IMG/VR virus record: IMGVR_UViG_3300003885_000015
Coordinates: 1-39,595 of that record
Origin: a virus
Direction: 5' to 3' (one strand)
DNA length: 39,595 bases
Shown here: positions 34,119 through 39,595 of the stretch, piece after piece
Layout of the letters: every line of letters starts with the position of its first letter
How positions within the stretch are numbered: the stretch's first letter is position 1
Notes under the pieces: model-generated
What the model was told of the DNA's origin: nothing
The model's database searches: none
Seen by the model: the letters and a program-made list of their open reading frames with translations, nothing else
Program-made: the position numbers and the translations under genes

Positions 34119-34582
34119 AGAAAGTCTTCATCCATGTGATTACCTGATAACCTCATTGTCACATTACGGTCACGCGCTCTTAGCAATCGTTCGATTACGT
34201 CCTTGCTTGTATCTAGGTTTACATTTGTTTTATCTGCAGCAAACGCATCAACGTGAACATGCTTTGCCAGCAGCGTTAATGCCACATTGCTTGCTGAAAT
34301 GTTACCAGCCTGACGTGCAATATAATGATTATCCACCGCTTGCATTAACAACCAGTCAGGTGTGATCTGACCAACAACCAATGGCTTATCACTCAGCATT
34401 GTAATTGCAGCGGCTATTGCAGGTCGTTGAACCAAACGATACCCATCGTCCGAGCTGTAACCACTGGCTATTGCAGCACGGCGTGGCATATAGTCTTTGA
34501 CGTACTCAACAATAAAATTAATCTCTTGCTGATTAAGCTCGTCAATAAGTGTGCTCGTCATTAAATTATTTAAATCAATCAT
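34115..34582 (-). CDS. terS: Small terminase subunit
   Basis: 155 residues. The N-terminal helix-turn-helix region (LNQQEINFIVEYVKDYMPRRAAIASGYSSDDGYRLVQRPAIAAAI) is the terminase small subunit pattern. A helical oligomerisation part (ISASNVALTLLAKHVHVDAFA) and a charged tail follow. It recognises the packaging site and stimulates TerL. It lies directly upstream of terL with a 4-bp overlap. GGGA lies 6 nt before the ATG. An in-frame ATG at residue 8 is a less likely start. Confidence 0.82.
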   Translation of the reverse strand: MIDLNNLMTSTLIDELNQQEINFIVEYVKDYMPRRAAIASGYSSDDGYRLVQRPAIAAAITMLSDKPLVVGQITPDWLLMQAVDNHYIARQAGNISASNVALTLLAKHVHVDAFAADKTNVNLDTSKDVIERLLRARDRNVTMRLSGNHMDEDFL

Positions 34583-34676
34583 GGGAATCCCATCGGATAT
34601 ATACCATTGAGCATAGCATACAACCGAATTCTAAGGCTCATAGCGCCGTTTTAACCGACTACATTGATGAATGGCA

Positions 34677-35105
34677 TTAATTAGTAGGCGACGATGTGAT
34701 AGGGACGAAGGTGATCACTATCTTGAACATGCTCGGTGGCAATACTATCTGGTTAGGTACTGGCACGATTGATTGCGTATTAGATGGCTTAGACTCGATG
34801 CCAAACTGATCGACAGCTTTAACGTGTAATACCAACGTACGACCATAATCAGCGGCAATGATCGGCAGTAAATAAGTAAGGCCAATGACCGGAGATTGGT
34901 TGAGCTTGATCGCTTGATCATAGACGTTATAAGTCACGTTAGGGGTTAAGCTTGCATCCCAGCTTAATGAAGCGTTACCGGCAACCAGTGGTATACCAGC
35001 ATCGTTAGTACCAACTATTTGAGCGTGTGCGTTATTGCTAGTAACCATCAAAGCGAAAAAACCAAGTAAAGCGATTAAAGCGATTAAAGCTGTCAAACGA
35101 ATCAT
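34677..35105 (-). CDS. Secreted FN3-like protein, first gene of the late block
   Basis: 142 residues from the ATG at 35105; a GTG at 35111 would add two. The N-terminus is a clear signal peptide: Arg3, then a hydrophobic core (LTALIALIALLGFFALMV) and an AHA cleavage site followed by Gln-Ile. The mature part resembles one fibronectin type III domain (LSWDASLTPNVTYNVYDQA, YGRTLVLHVKAVDQFG). A periplasmic protein at the head of the late operon might act on the host envelope, for lysis, exclusion of other phages, or host surface change; this is inference. It is the first gene of the leftward block, separated from terS by 94 bp. Confidence 0.7.
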   Translation of the reverse strand: MIRLTALIALIALLGFFALMVTSNNAHAQIVGTNDAGIPLVAGNASLSWDASLTPNVTYNVYDQAIKLNQSPVIGLTYLLPIIAADYGRTLVLHVKAVDQFGIESKPSNTQSIVPVPNQIVLPPSMFKIVITFVPITSSPTN

Positions 35106-35700
35106 ATACACCCACTTTCATTATCTGTTGTTAAAACCTAGATGATAGCAATCACCAGCGACTGCCAGCAACATGTAATCGTATATATTAACCCTCCTAA
35201 TTACAGTAGTTAATCAGACTCATATAGCAATATAACAATTCAACTTACTAAGACCATTCACAGTGTCACACGCTCACAGCATCATATGCAAATACTAACG
35301 ACTTCAATCACCGGTTACAGTGCTGTCACCAACGATCAAACAACAGCCTAATCACCGTGCTGTTATCCGTGGCTGACCACAGCATCAACACCAAGGATAT
35401 CAACACTCTAATAATCAATGATCTGTCATGTTGTTGTGATTATTTAGGGGGGGAAAGTGGGTTAGAGTTTACTGTGAGAGATGGATTACAATGTATACCA
35501 TAGTCAAAAAACTCAGCTACCAGCCTGAACTCGCTTACTAGTACTGCCCTCTCGCAAAAGCATTGACACACAGACGCACAGAAACAGCTTACTAATTGAT
35601 CAACACACACACTCAGACACACCGACACGCTACACATCAACACCAATGACACCAACATTATACACACCAACAACCAGCAACATACGACACCCCACACTCC

Positions 35701-35780
35701 ATACACGCTACACACCAACACCCCGCACCCCATGCACTCTATATATCAACACCCCGTGCCTCATACACTCTACACATCCA
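35701..35780 (+). repeat. Degenerate 31-bp direct repeats, C/A-rich
   Basis: Copy 1 at 35701-35731 and copy 2 at 35732-35762 share 24 of 31 positions by eye; a partial third copy starts at 35763. A core CAACACC(CC) recurs upstream near 35637 and 35663. The repeats lie in the strand-biased tract and could be iteron-like, but I cannot show binding. Confidence 0.6.
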
Positions 35781-35806
35781 GTCAAACAATTGACGCAAAA
35801 CAACGG

Positions 35807-35836
35807 TTGATACTAAAAGATTTTTAGTGTTACACT
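35807..35836 (+). promoter_or_regulatory. Early promoter with palindrome in the spacer
   Basis: TTGATA (35807-35812) and TACACT (35831-35836) have an 18-bp spacer (17 if TTACAC is used). The spacer is filled by the 17-bp palindrome ACTAAAAgatTTTTAGT at 35812-35828. The next gene starts 50 bp downstream. A near-copy of the palindrome occupies the same position in the promoter at 36546-36574. Confidence 0.6.
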
Positions 35837-35885
35837 ACAGTCACCGGTGGAAACATCACACACTATATAAGGAGCACACATCAAC

Positions 35886-36503
35886 ATGACAACAAACAAC
35901 ACAGGTTACAAACTGAATATTAAACGCGGTTGGATTATCCCTGATAATTGCACGTTGGTAAAAGGTACTATTACCCCACCATTCAGCAGCATCGGCAACC
36001 ACGCTATTATCAGCAGTGATTGCATCATTGGCAGTCATAGCCGGATAAACAACAATGTGACAATCGACGTTAATTGCAATATTAAGAAAAATACTATCAT
36101 TGGTAACGATTGTTCCATCGCTGATGGCGCTCACCTTGGTAACAATGTTGTTATCGGTGACGATTGTTTACTTGGTGATTTCACGCAAGGTTTTAATGTT
36201 GTTTTTGGTGATGATTGTATTATTGAGAATGACAACGAGATAAAACACCAAGTAATCGGGATAAGGCTGTTTGGTGATGATAATTACTATTACGAGAGTG
36301 AGTTTAAAAAGTATACAAATCATTTAGACAGTAACAAAATTAAACGCGTGGAGTTTGGCAAGCAAGACCAACGCAGCGCATATAGCGTAACTACATTCAA
36401 CCACAAAGGGGCAATTGATAAACAGATAGCATTTGTTAAAAAAGATCAATTACTCGGTTTCGTCGTTGGTTATAACCAAGCAGTGTTTGATCATAAGCAG
36501 TAA
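35886..36503 (+). CDS. Hexapeptide-repeat (left-handed beta-helix) protein
   Basis: 205 residues. From residue 35 to about 120 the sequence follows a six-residue period with I/L/V at the inward position: IGSHSR, INNNVT, IDVNCN, IKKNTI, IGNDCS, LGNNVV, IGDDCL. That is the left-handed beta-helix pattern, as in hexapeptide transferases. It lacks the acetyl-CoA site residues I would expect. The N-terminus GWIIPDNCTLVKGTITPPFSSIG is paralogous to that of the truncated protein at 39187. The C-terminal 75 residues are a separate domain with FNHKGAIDKQIAFVKKDQLLGFVVGY. The start has AGGAG 13 nt upstream (wide spacing). It is the first gene of the early block; the function is unknown. Confidence 0.7.
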   Translation: MTTNNTGYKLNIKRGWIIPDNCTLVKGTITPPFSSIGNHAIISSDCIIGSHSRINNNVTIDVNCNIKKNTIIGNDCSIADGAHLGNNVVIGDDCLLGDFTQGFNVVFGDDCIIENDNEIKHQVIGIRLFGDDNYYYESEFKKYTNHLDSNKIKRVEFGKQDQRSAYSVTTFNHKGAIDKQIAFVKKDQLLGFVVGYNQAVFDHKQ

Positions 36504-36535
36504 CAACTTAATGATCATAAGCAGTAACAACTTAA
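36488..36535 (+). repeat. Perfect 24-bp tandem duplication at a gene end
   Basis: The unit TGATCATAAGCAGTAACAAC plus TTAA occurs twice, at 36488-36511 and 36512-36535. The first copy contains the stop codon of the preceding gene. Each copy ends TAACAACTTAATGA, resembling the TAACAACTCAATGA translation start of the next gene. Confidence 0.9.
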
Positions 36536-36545
36536 TGACCACCGG

Positions 36546-36574
36546 TTGTAAGTGTACTATAAATGTTTTAGTAT
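36546..36574 (+). promoter_or_regulatory. Second early promoter with the same palindrome
   Basis: TTGTAA (36546-36551) and TAGTAT (36569-36574) are 17 bp apart. ACTATAAatgTTTTAGT (36556-36572) differs from the palindrome in the 35807 promoter by one arm base plus the central triplet. The gene at 36610 follows. Confidence 0.5.
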
Positions 36575-36593
36575 ATTTACACCAATAATCAAA

Positions 36594-36606
36594 ACGAGGT
36601 AACAAC
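36594..36606 (+). promoter_or_regulatory. Repeated ribosome-binding cassette, first of three copies
   Basis: ACGAGGTAACAAC sits 3 nt before the ATG here and, identically, 2 nt before the ATGs at 37301 (37286-37298) and 37688 (37673-37685). GAGGT is the Shine-Dalgarno core. GGAGTAACAACG before the ThyX-like gene (7269-7280) is related. The conserved AACAAC part lies between SD and start codon and may be an unstructured enhancer. Confidence 0.75.
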
Positions 36607-36609
36607 TCA

Positions 36610-37101
36610 ATGACAACAAGTCCACAAGCGCAAGTTTCTAAGTTCTGTAAGCAATATATAAAATCAATCGGTTTAACCTGTCGTACAAAGTCCAGCAGTT
36701 TCGCTGGTGGTAATTCAGTGGATGTCTTTCTTACTGACATACCGCCAACCGTTATTGCATCAATCAAAGCTGAGTTTGAACAGTACGAAAGTGGTTACTT
36801 TAATGCTTATAAGGATATCTACGAGTATAAGAGCAATCAATCGAACGTGCCGACGGTTAAGTATTTAACGGTTAATAATCAATTTAGCGACAACACGGTA
36901 AACAAAGCATGGTCTTTTTTAAGAGGGTTGTATCCTGCAAATGCCGAGCTTTTACCTGTCGATTTAAACGAAGCGAAATATAAAAAATGGTGTAAGAATG
37001 ATTACCATGATATAGGCCATCTGGTTTATGGCTTGCTTTGCGGTGAAGGTTTGTTCGGGCAACGTCAAAATGATTCAAAACAGTTTTGGGCTAACAACTA
37101 A
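36610..37101 (+). CDS. LPD29-like domain protein
   Basis: 163 residues. Residues 5-75 match the Large Polyvalent Protein-associated Domain 29 pattern: FCKQYIKSIGLTCRTKSSSFAGGNSVDVFLTDIPPTV followed by FEQYESGYFNAYKDIYEYKS (a helix, then two strands and the D.....Y end). LPD domains occur in long polyvalent phage and plasmid proteins and as stand-alone proteins near replication or anti-restriction functions; their biochemical role is unknown. The rest (KAWSFLRGLYPANAELLP, WCKNDYHDIGHLVYGLL) is an unassigned C-terminal domain. It has the GAGGT SD cassette and its own promoter. Confidence 0.65.
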   Translation: MTTSPQAQVSKFCKQYIKSIGLTCRTKSSSFAGGNSVDVFLTDIPPTVIASIKAEFEQYESGYFNAYKDIYEYKSNQSNVPTVKYLTVNNQFSDNTVNKAWSFLRGLYPANAELLPVDLNEAKYKKWCKNDYHDIGHLVYGLLCGEGLFGQRQNDSKQFWANN

Positions 37102-37140
37102 TGTACACATGGACAGCAAGTAACAATAGCAGTTTTCTCA

Positions 37141-37311
37141 ATGGCGAACGGAGTGCTAAGACGTTACGTGTGGAGTGAGTTAGGCGGTGAAGGTGCTTTG
37201 ACTATCAGTTATAACAATTTTATCGTGAGGCGTGATAGTCGCAGCGTGATGCGCACTGGTAACAAGTGGGTAACAACCAACAAGGACGAGGTAACAACCA
37301 ATGACGAGTGA
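37141..37311 (+). CDS. Possible small early gene
   Basis: 56 codons from ATG 37141, reading MANGVLRRYVWSELGGEG, LTISYNNFIVRRDSRSVMRTGNKWV. The composition is protein-like, and it fills the otherwise empty gap of 200 bp between two real genes. Its end overlaps the next start by 11 bp. There is no clear SD, which lowers confidence. A 25-codon ORF at 37101-37178, overlapping the preceding stop as TAATG, is the alternative for this stretch. Confidence 0.35.
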   Translation: MANGVLRRYVWSELGGEGALTISYNNFIVRRDSRSVMRTGNKWVTTNKDEVTTNDE

Positions 37312-37660
37312 TCAAGAAGATGAAGTATTTGAAGCGTTAATAAAATCAATTGTAATCGAGCTTAACAAACCCGTGGTTGATTTCAAAGTGATATTAATCA
37401 GTAATAACATAGCTTCAATCAAGCAAGTTTCTACTGGTTTAAGGTTCTATATTTTTTCTCAATTTCATCGCATTGCGAAAAAGGGAGTTAAATTATACAT
37501 AGACATACCTAAGATTTACAAAAGCCATGCTAGTAATCAAATGCCTGTTGGTATTTCAGCCGATGAACCGATAAGTGTAATTGCTGAAAATATTAAAAAC
37601 CGGTTTTTAGACGAAGCGAATAAAGCTTTTAAACTTTATGCTGGAAAAGCGAATAAGTGA
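37301..37660 (+). CDS. Early protein of unknown function, paralogue of the next gene
   Basis: 119 residues. It shares long stretches with the N-terminal 140 residues of the 37688 gene: MTSD-E opening, LIKSIVIELNKPVVDF, SIKQVSTGL-FYI, PK-YKSH, PVGIS and RFLD-ANKA. It is therefore a tandem duplicate lacking the C-terminal extension. It appears to be mixed alpha/beta with no catalytic motif seen. The identical SD cassette (ACGAGGTAACAAC) means leader and gene were duplicated together. I do not recognise the family; early position suggests a host-takeover or defence-evasion role, without direct evidence. Confidence 0.75.
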   Translation: MTSDQEDEVFEALIKSIVIELNKPVVDFKVILISNNIASIKQVSTGLRFYIFSQFHRIAKKGVKLYIDIPKIYKSHASNQMPVGISADEPISVIAENIKNRFLDEANKAFKLYAGKANK

Positions 37661-37687
37661 TACTTAAATTAAACGAGGTAACAACCA

Positions 37688-38332
37688 ATGACGAGCGATG
37701 AAGAAGCAATAATATTTGAAGATTTAATAAAATCAATTGTAATCGAGCTTAACAAGCCTGTGGTTGATTTTAGAGTAACATCAAATGCCGGTCACATAAT
37801 TTCAATCAAGCAAGTTTCTACTGGTTTGAATTTTTATATTCTTTCTCATTTTCAACATAAGGCTAAAGGTGAAATCAAAGTGTGCTTGAGTGTACCTAAA
37901 AATTACAAAAGCCACTCCGATTCATTAAGTGGTTGGGGTTATACGGGTGATTATGCGCCTGTAGGCATTTCAGCTACCAGACCAGCGCATGTGATTGCTA
38001 AAAGTATTAAAAGCCGGTTTTTAGACAAAGCAAACGAGGCTAATCAGTTTTGTATCGGTGAACTTAAAGAGCAAATAAAAGCGGTTGAAGCAAACGAGAA
38101 AGCTAGTAATGAACTATACGAAGCTTTCGGTTCCGAGCATTATAAATTGAATATTTGCGATTTAGGTTATGGTTCTTTTTATATGCCTGCACCAGATACT
38201 GAAATAAGAACAACCGCGTTAAATATTAACAACAATTACTGCACGATTGAGGCGCACTATTTGCCGCTTGATCTAGCAGCCACATTATTGCAAGCAATCA
38301 AGGACTACTCAATCAAGGAATGTAGACAATGA
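37688..38332 (+). CDS. Early protein of unknown function, longer paralogue
   Basis: 214 residues. The first 140 residues are paralogous to the preceding gene, with one insert (HSDSLSGWGYTGDYAP). The remaining 75 residues add a charged helix (ELKEQIKAVEANEKASNELYEAFG) and a beta-rich end (TALNINNNYCTIEAHYLPLDLAATLL). The same SD cassette precedes it. The stop TGA overlaps the next ATG. Divergence between copies is mostly conservative, so both are probably functional. No known domain is recognised. Confidence 0.75.
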   Translation: MTSDEEAIIFEDLIKSIVIELNKPVVDFRVTSNAGHIISIKQVSTGLNFYILSHFQHKAKGEIKVCLSVPKNYKSHSDSLSGWGYTGDYAPVGISATRPAHVIAKSIKSRFLDKANEANQFCIGELKEQIKAVEANEKASNELYEAFGSEHYKLNICDLGYGSFYMPAPDTEIRTTALNINNNYCTIEAHYLPLDLAATLLQAIKDYSIKECRQ

Positions 38333-38661
38333 AACAAGACCGCATTATTAAAACACCGGAAATAATTGAAATTGAAAGTGAAAAAGATTCGATAAAAATT
38401 CAAAAACTTTTATTTTCTAAAGGTATTTTTTGGTACTCAATACTAGACAACCTTTACCCAAAACATACTGACAAGCCTTTTTTGGTTGTGTCATTAGTAC
38501 ACTTCAGATTAGTTTTGTTTTATATGACAAACAGATTGATATCAATTGACACAATTAAATCAAGTGAGTACATCAGACTTCATTCACCGACATGGTGGGA
38601 CAGAATTAAGCTTTTTTGCTCAAACAAGCCTCCAACCGCAAGCCGAAAAACAACTAATTAA
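38329..38661 (+). CDS. Small early protein of unknown function
   Basis: 110 residues, basic, with hydrophobic strands (FLVVSLVHFRLVLFYMTNRL) and a Lys-rich opening (MKQDRIIKTPEIIEIESEKDS). An ATGA overlap with the previous gene, and AAGGA 9 nt upstream, support it as real. The hydrophobic stretch is interrupted by His and Arg, so a membrane segment is unlikely. No family is recognised. Confidence 0.65.
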   Translation: MKQDRIIKTPEIIEIESEKDSIKIQKLLFSKGIFWYSILDNLYPKHTDKPFLVVSLVHFRLVLFYMTNRLISIDTIKSSEYIRLHSPTWWDRIKLFCSNKPPTASRKTTN

Positions 38662-38668
38662 AGGACTA

Positions 38669-39190
38669 ATGATCATGGATTTAAGCACAATAGCAAAGCT
38701 TAGTAAAAAGAAAGTACCAAAAAGTGACTGGGAATGGGTGTCGTTACCGGTTGACACTGGGGAAAAAAGGACGGTTTGCCGCTATATATATGTGCATGAT
38801 GGTTATGCTTACGGTACTAATGGCAAAATCATTCATAAAATCAAAACAAAAAAAGAATCTGGTTACTATAGCAAACAAGGACAATTGTTATATTCACCAA
38901 AATGGTACAACTATCCTTCACATATATTCGAGCTTTGCAGTAATGATACATTAAGCTACCAAAATGTTAACGATGACGAAATGGTTATTGTTAGCGAGTC
39001 AAAATTCAAAGCATTTAAAATACCTTATTTAAAAGAATGGGGCTTTGATGTAAGTCTGGTGAAAATGGCAATGTCATTACCTAACAGCATGTATCACATT
39101 CAAGTTAATAAATTGTCAATGAATATATATATCACGTTAGAGGGTGGCGCATGTGCCGTGGTTATGCCGATGAGACTTACAGCAGCATGA
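38669..39190 (+). CDS. Early protein of unknown function
   Basis: 173 residues from ATG 38669, chosen because AAAGGA lies just upstream; an in-frame ATG far upstream (38546) would overlap the previous gene by over 100 bp. It reads MDLSTIAKLSKKKVPKSDWEWVSL, CRYIYVHDGYAYGTNGKIIH, SESKFKAFKIPYLKEWGFDVSLVKMAMSLP and MNIYITLEGGACAVVMPMRL. The last part has a look of the sliding-clamp (DNA polymerase III beta) C-terminal strands and is placed like the small clamp-like proteins of some phages. This is a weak resemblance and not a call. The stop overlaps the next ATG (ATGA). Confidence 0.65.
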   Translation: MIMDLSTIAKLSKKKVPKSDWEWVSLPVDTGEKRTVCRYIYVHDGYAYGTNGKIIHKIKTKKESGYYSKQGQLLYSPKWYNYPSHIFELCSNDTLSYQNVNDDEMVIVSESKFKAFKIPYLKEWGFDVSLVKMAMSLPNSMYHIQVNKLSMNIYITLEGGACAVVMPMRLTAA

Positions 39191-39595
39191 AGGTATACAA
39201 CCGGAATAAATTAGGCGGTTGGGTGATCCCAGCTTGTACTGTATTTCATGAGGAGATTTCTGCACCAGCTTTTTCACAATTTGGTATAAGTTGTTATTTT
39301 CCGGCACGTTCTAAGTTTGATAATAACTGTGAGTTTGATGACAATTGCGTTTTTAACGAGTCATGTATATTTGACGATCAGAATAAGTTTGGTGTCAATT
39401 GCAGGTTTAAAAATTATTGTTTTTTTGGCAAGCGGAATACCTTCAGTGATTACTGTGAGTTTTTTAAAGGTTGCAGGTTTAAATCATGGTGTGAATTTTC
39501 CAGTGGTTGCCGGTTTGAAGCTAGAAACAGATTCGGGAAAGATTGTATTTTTGGTAAATACAATTTGTTTAAGAAAAACTGTTTTTTCAATCACG
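39187..39595 (+). CDS. Phe/Cys hexapeptide-repeat protein, 3' end outside window
   Basis: 136 residues visible; the frame runs off the right edge. The N-terminus (GGWVIPACTVFHEEISAPAFSQFG) parallels that of the 35886 protein. After residue 40 there are at least 15 six-residue units with Phe at position 1 and mostly Cys at position 5: FDNNCE, FDDNCV, FNESCI, FGVNCR, FSDYCE, FKSWCE, FSSGCR, FGKDCI. Stacked in a left-handed beta-helix this gives a Phe core ladder and a Cys ladder. There are 13 Cys in all and no signal peptide. It starts at ATGA overlapping the previous gene. No function is known; it could be a scaffold, a metal- or ice-binding surface, or a mimic of another molecule, none of it tested. 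Confidence 0.7.
   Translation, partial: MKVYNRNKLGGWVIPACTVFHEEISAPAFSQFGISCYFPARSKFDNNCEFDDNCVFNESCIFDDQNKFGVNCRFKNYCFFGKRNTFSDYCEFFKGCRFKSWCEFSSGCRFEARNRFGKDCIFGKYNLFKKNCFFNH

Larger units (their letters stand above)
35106..35885. other. Long divergent non-coding region
   Basis: About 780 bp with no credible gene, between the leftward late block and the rightward early block. A Cys-rich minus-strand ORF at 35440-35733 is only the complement of low-complexity DNA. From about 35560 to 35790 the plus strand is nearly devoid of G and rich in C and A, with degenerate 31-bp repeats. A G7 run sits at 35447-35453. Such a strand-biased block between divergent operons suits an origin, a packaging site or a transcription-control region. 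A promoter with an internal palindrome is at 35807-35836. Confidence 0.6.

Noticed and set aside
35170-35220. Leader peptide gene on the minus strand near an AGGAGGG sequence
   Set aside because: The nearest ATG is about 18 nt from the SD-like run and gives only 17 codons.
35440-35733. Minus-strand Cys-rich ORF of 97 codons
   Set aside because: It arises from the low-complexity G-poor tract read in reverse; it lacks a ribosome-binding site and its composition is not protein-like.
35886-36503. Hexapeptide acyltransferase
   Set aside because: The beta-helix pattern is present, but no catalytic His or acyl-CoA binding features are visible.
38669-39190. Sliding-clamp homologue
   Set aside because: Only the last strands look vaguely clamp-like; length and the rest of the sequence do not support the call.

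Overview
The window is most of a tailed-phage genome: a podovirus infecting, by its family signatures, a Gram-negative (probably gammaproteobacterial) host. The long rightward-to-leftward virion block matches the Bordetella phage BPP-1 / T7-like plan: TerS, TerL, portal of the head-to-tail connector family, Bbp19-, scaffold-, major-capsid- and Bbp16-like head genes, tail tubular A- and B-like proteins, T7 gp13/14/15/16-like internal proteins, and a T7-type tail fibre with collagen-like repeats. No phage RNA polymerase, integrase, holin or endolysin is recognisable. The promoters I can see are sigma70-like, so host polymerase is probably used. Host assignment is inference; DNA is moderately AT-rich.

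Layout. 1-2138 (minus, open at the left edge): primase/SF3-type helicase with a 30-bp tandem repeat. 2139-2306: divergent promoter region with a large palindrome. 2307-10997 (plus): early/replication operon comprising a ribbon-helix-helix-like protein, a Val-Ala-Pro-repeat protein, a DUF2800 (Cas4-like) nuclease, a DUF2815 ssDNA-binding protein, a family B-like DNA polymerase, a degenerate ThyX-like protein, a VRR-NUC nuclease, an SNF2-type helicase interrupted by an intein, and an unusual CsrA-like protein. 10990-35105 (minus): virion block, which also carries a class 3 lipase with a complete triad, a zinc-finger protein and a secreted FN3-like protein. 35106-35885: long non-coding divergent region with C/A-rich repeats. 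35886-39595 (plus, open at the right edge): small, mostly unknown early genes sharing a promoter palindrome and a repeated ribosome-binding cassette, bounded by two hexapeptide-repeat (beta-helix) proteins.

How it fits together. The two divergent control regions (about 2.2 kb and 35.1-35.9 kb) feed the replication operon, the early block and the virion block. The replication proteins would unwind, prime and copy the DNA, and several of them share a short [S/T/N]-Phe-Leu peptide near their ends that may be a docking motif. The CsrA-like protein closes the replication operon and could act on mRNA; the leader of the DNA polymerase gene has a hairpin with GGA in its loop, the shape of a CsrA target.

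Most unusual items: (1) the intein in the helicase carries an HNH homing endonuclease gene in a different reading frame (+1), while the intein frame stays open right through it; (2) the CsrA-like protein looks like two CsrA units in one chain; (3) a Phe/Cys-laddered hexapeptide protein at the right edge; (4) matching 17-bp palindromes inside two early promoters.
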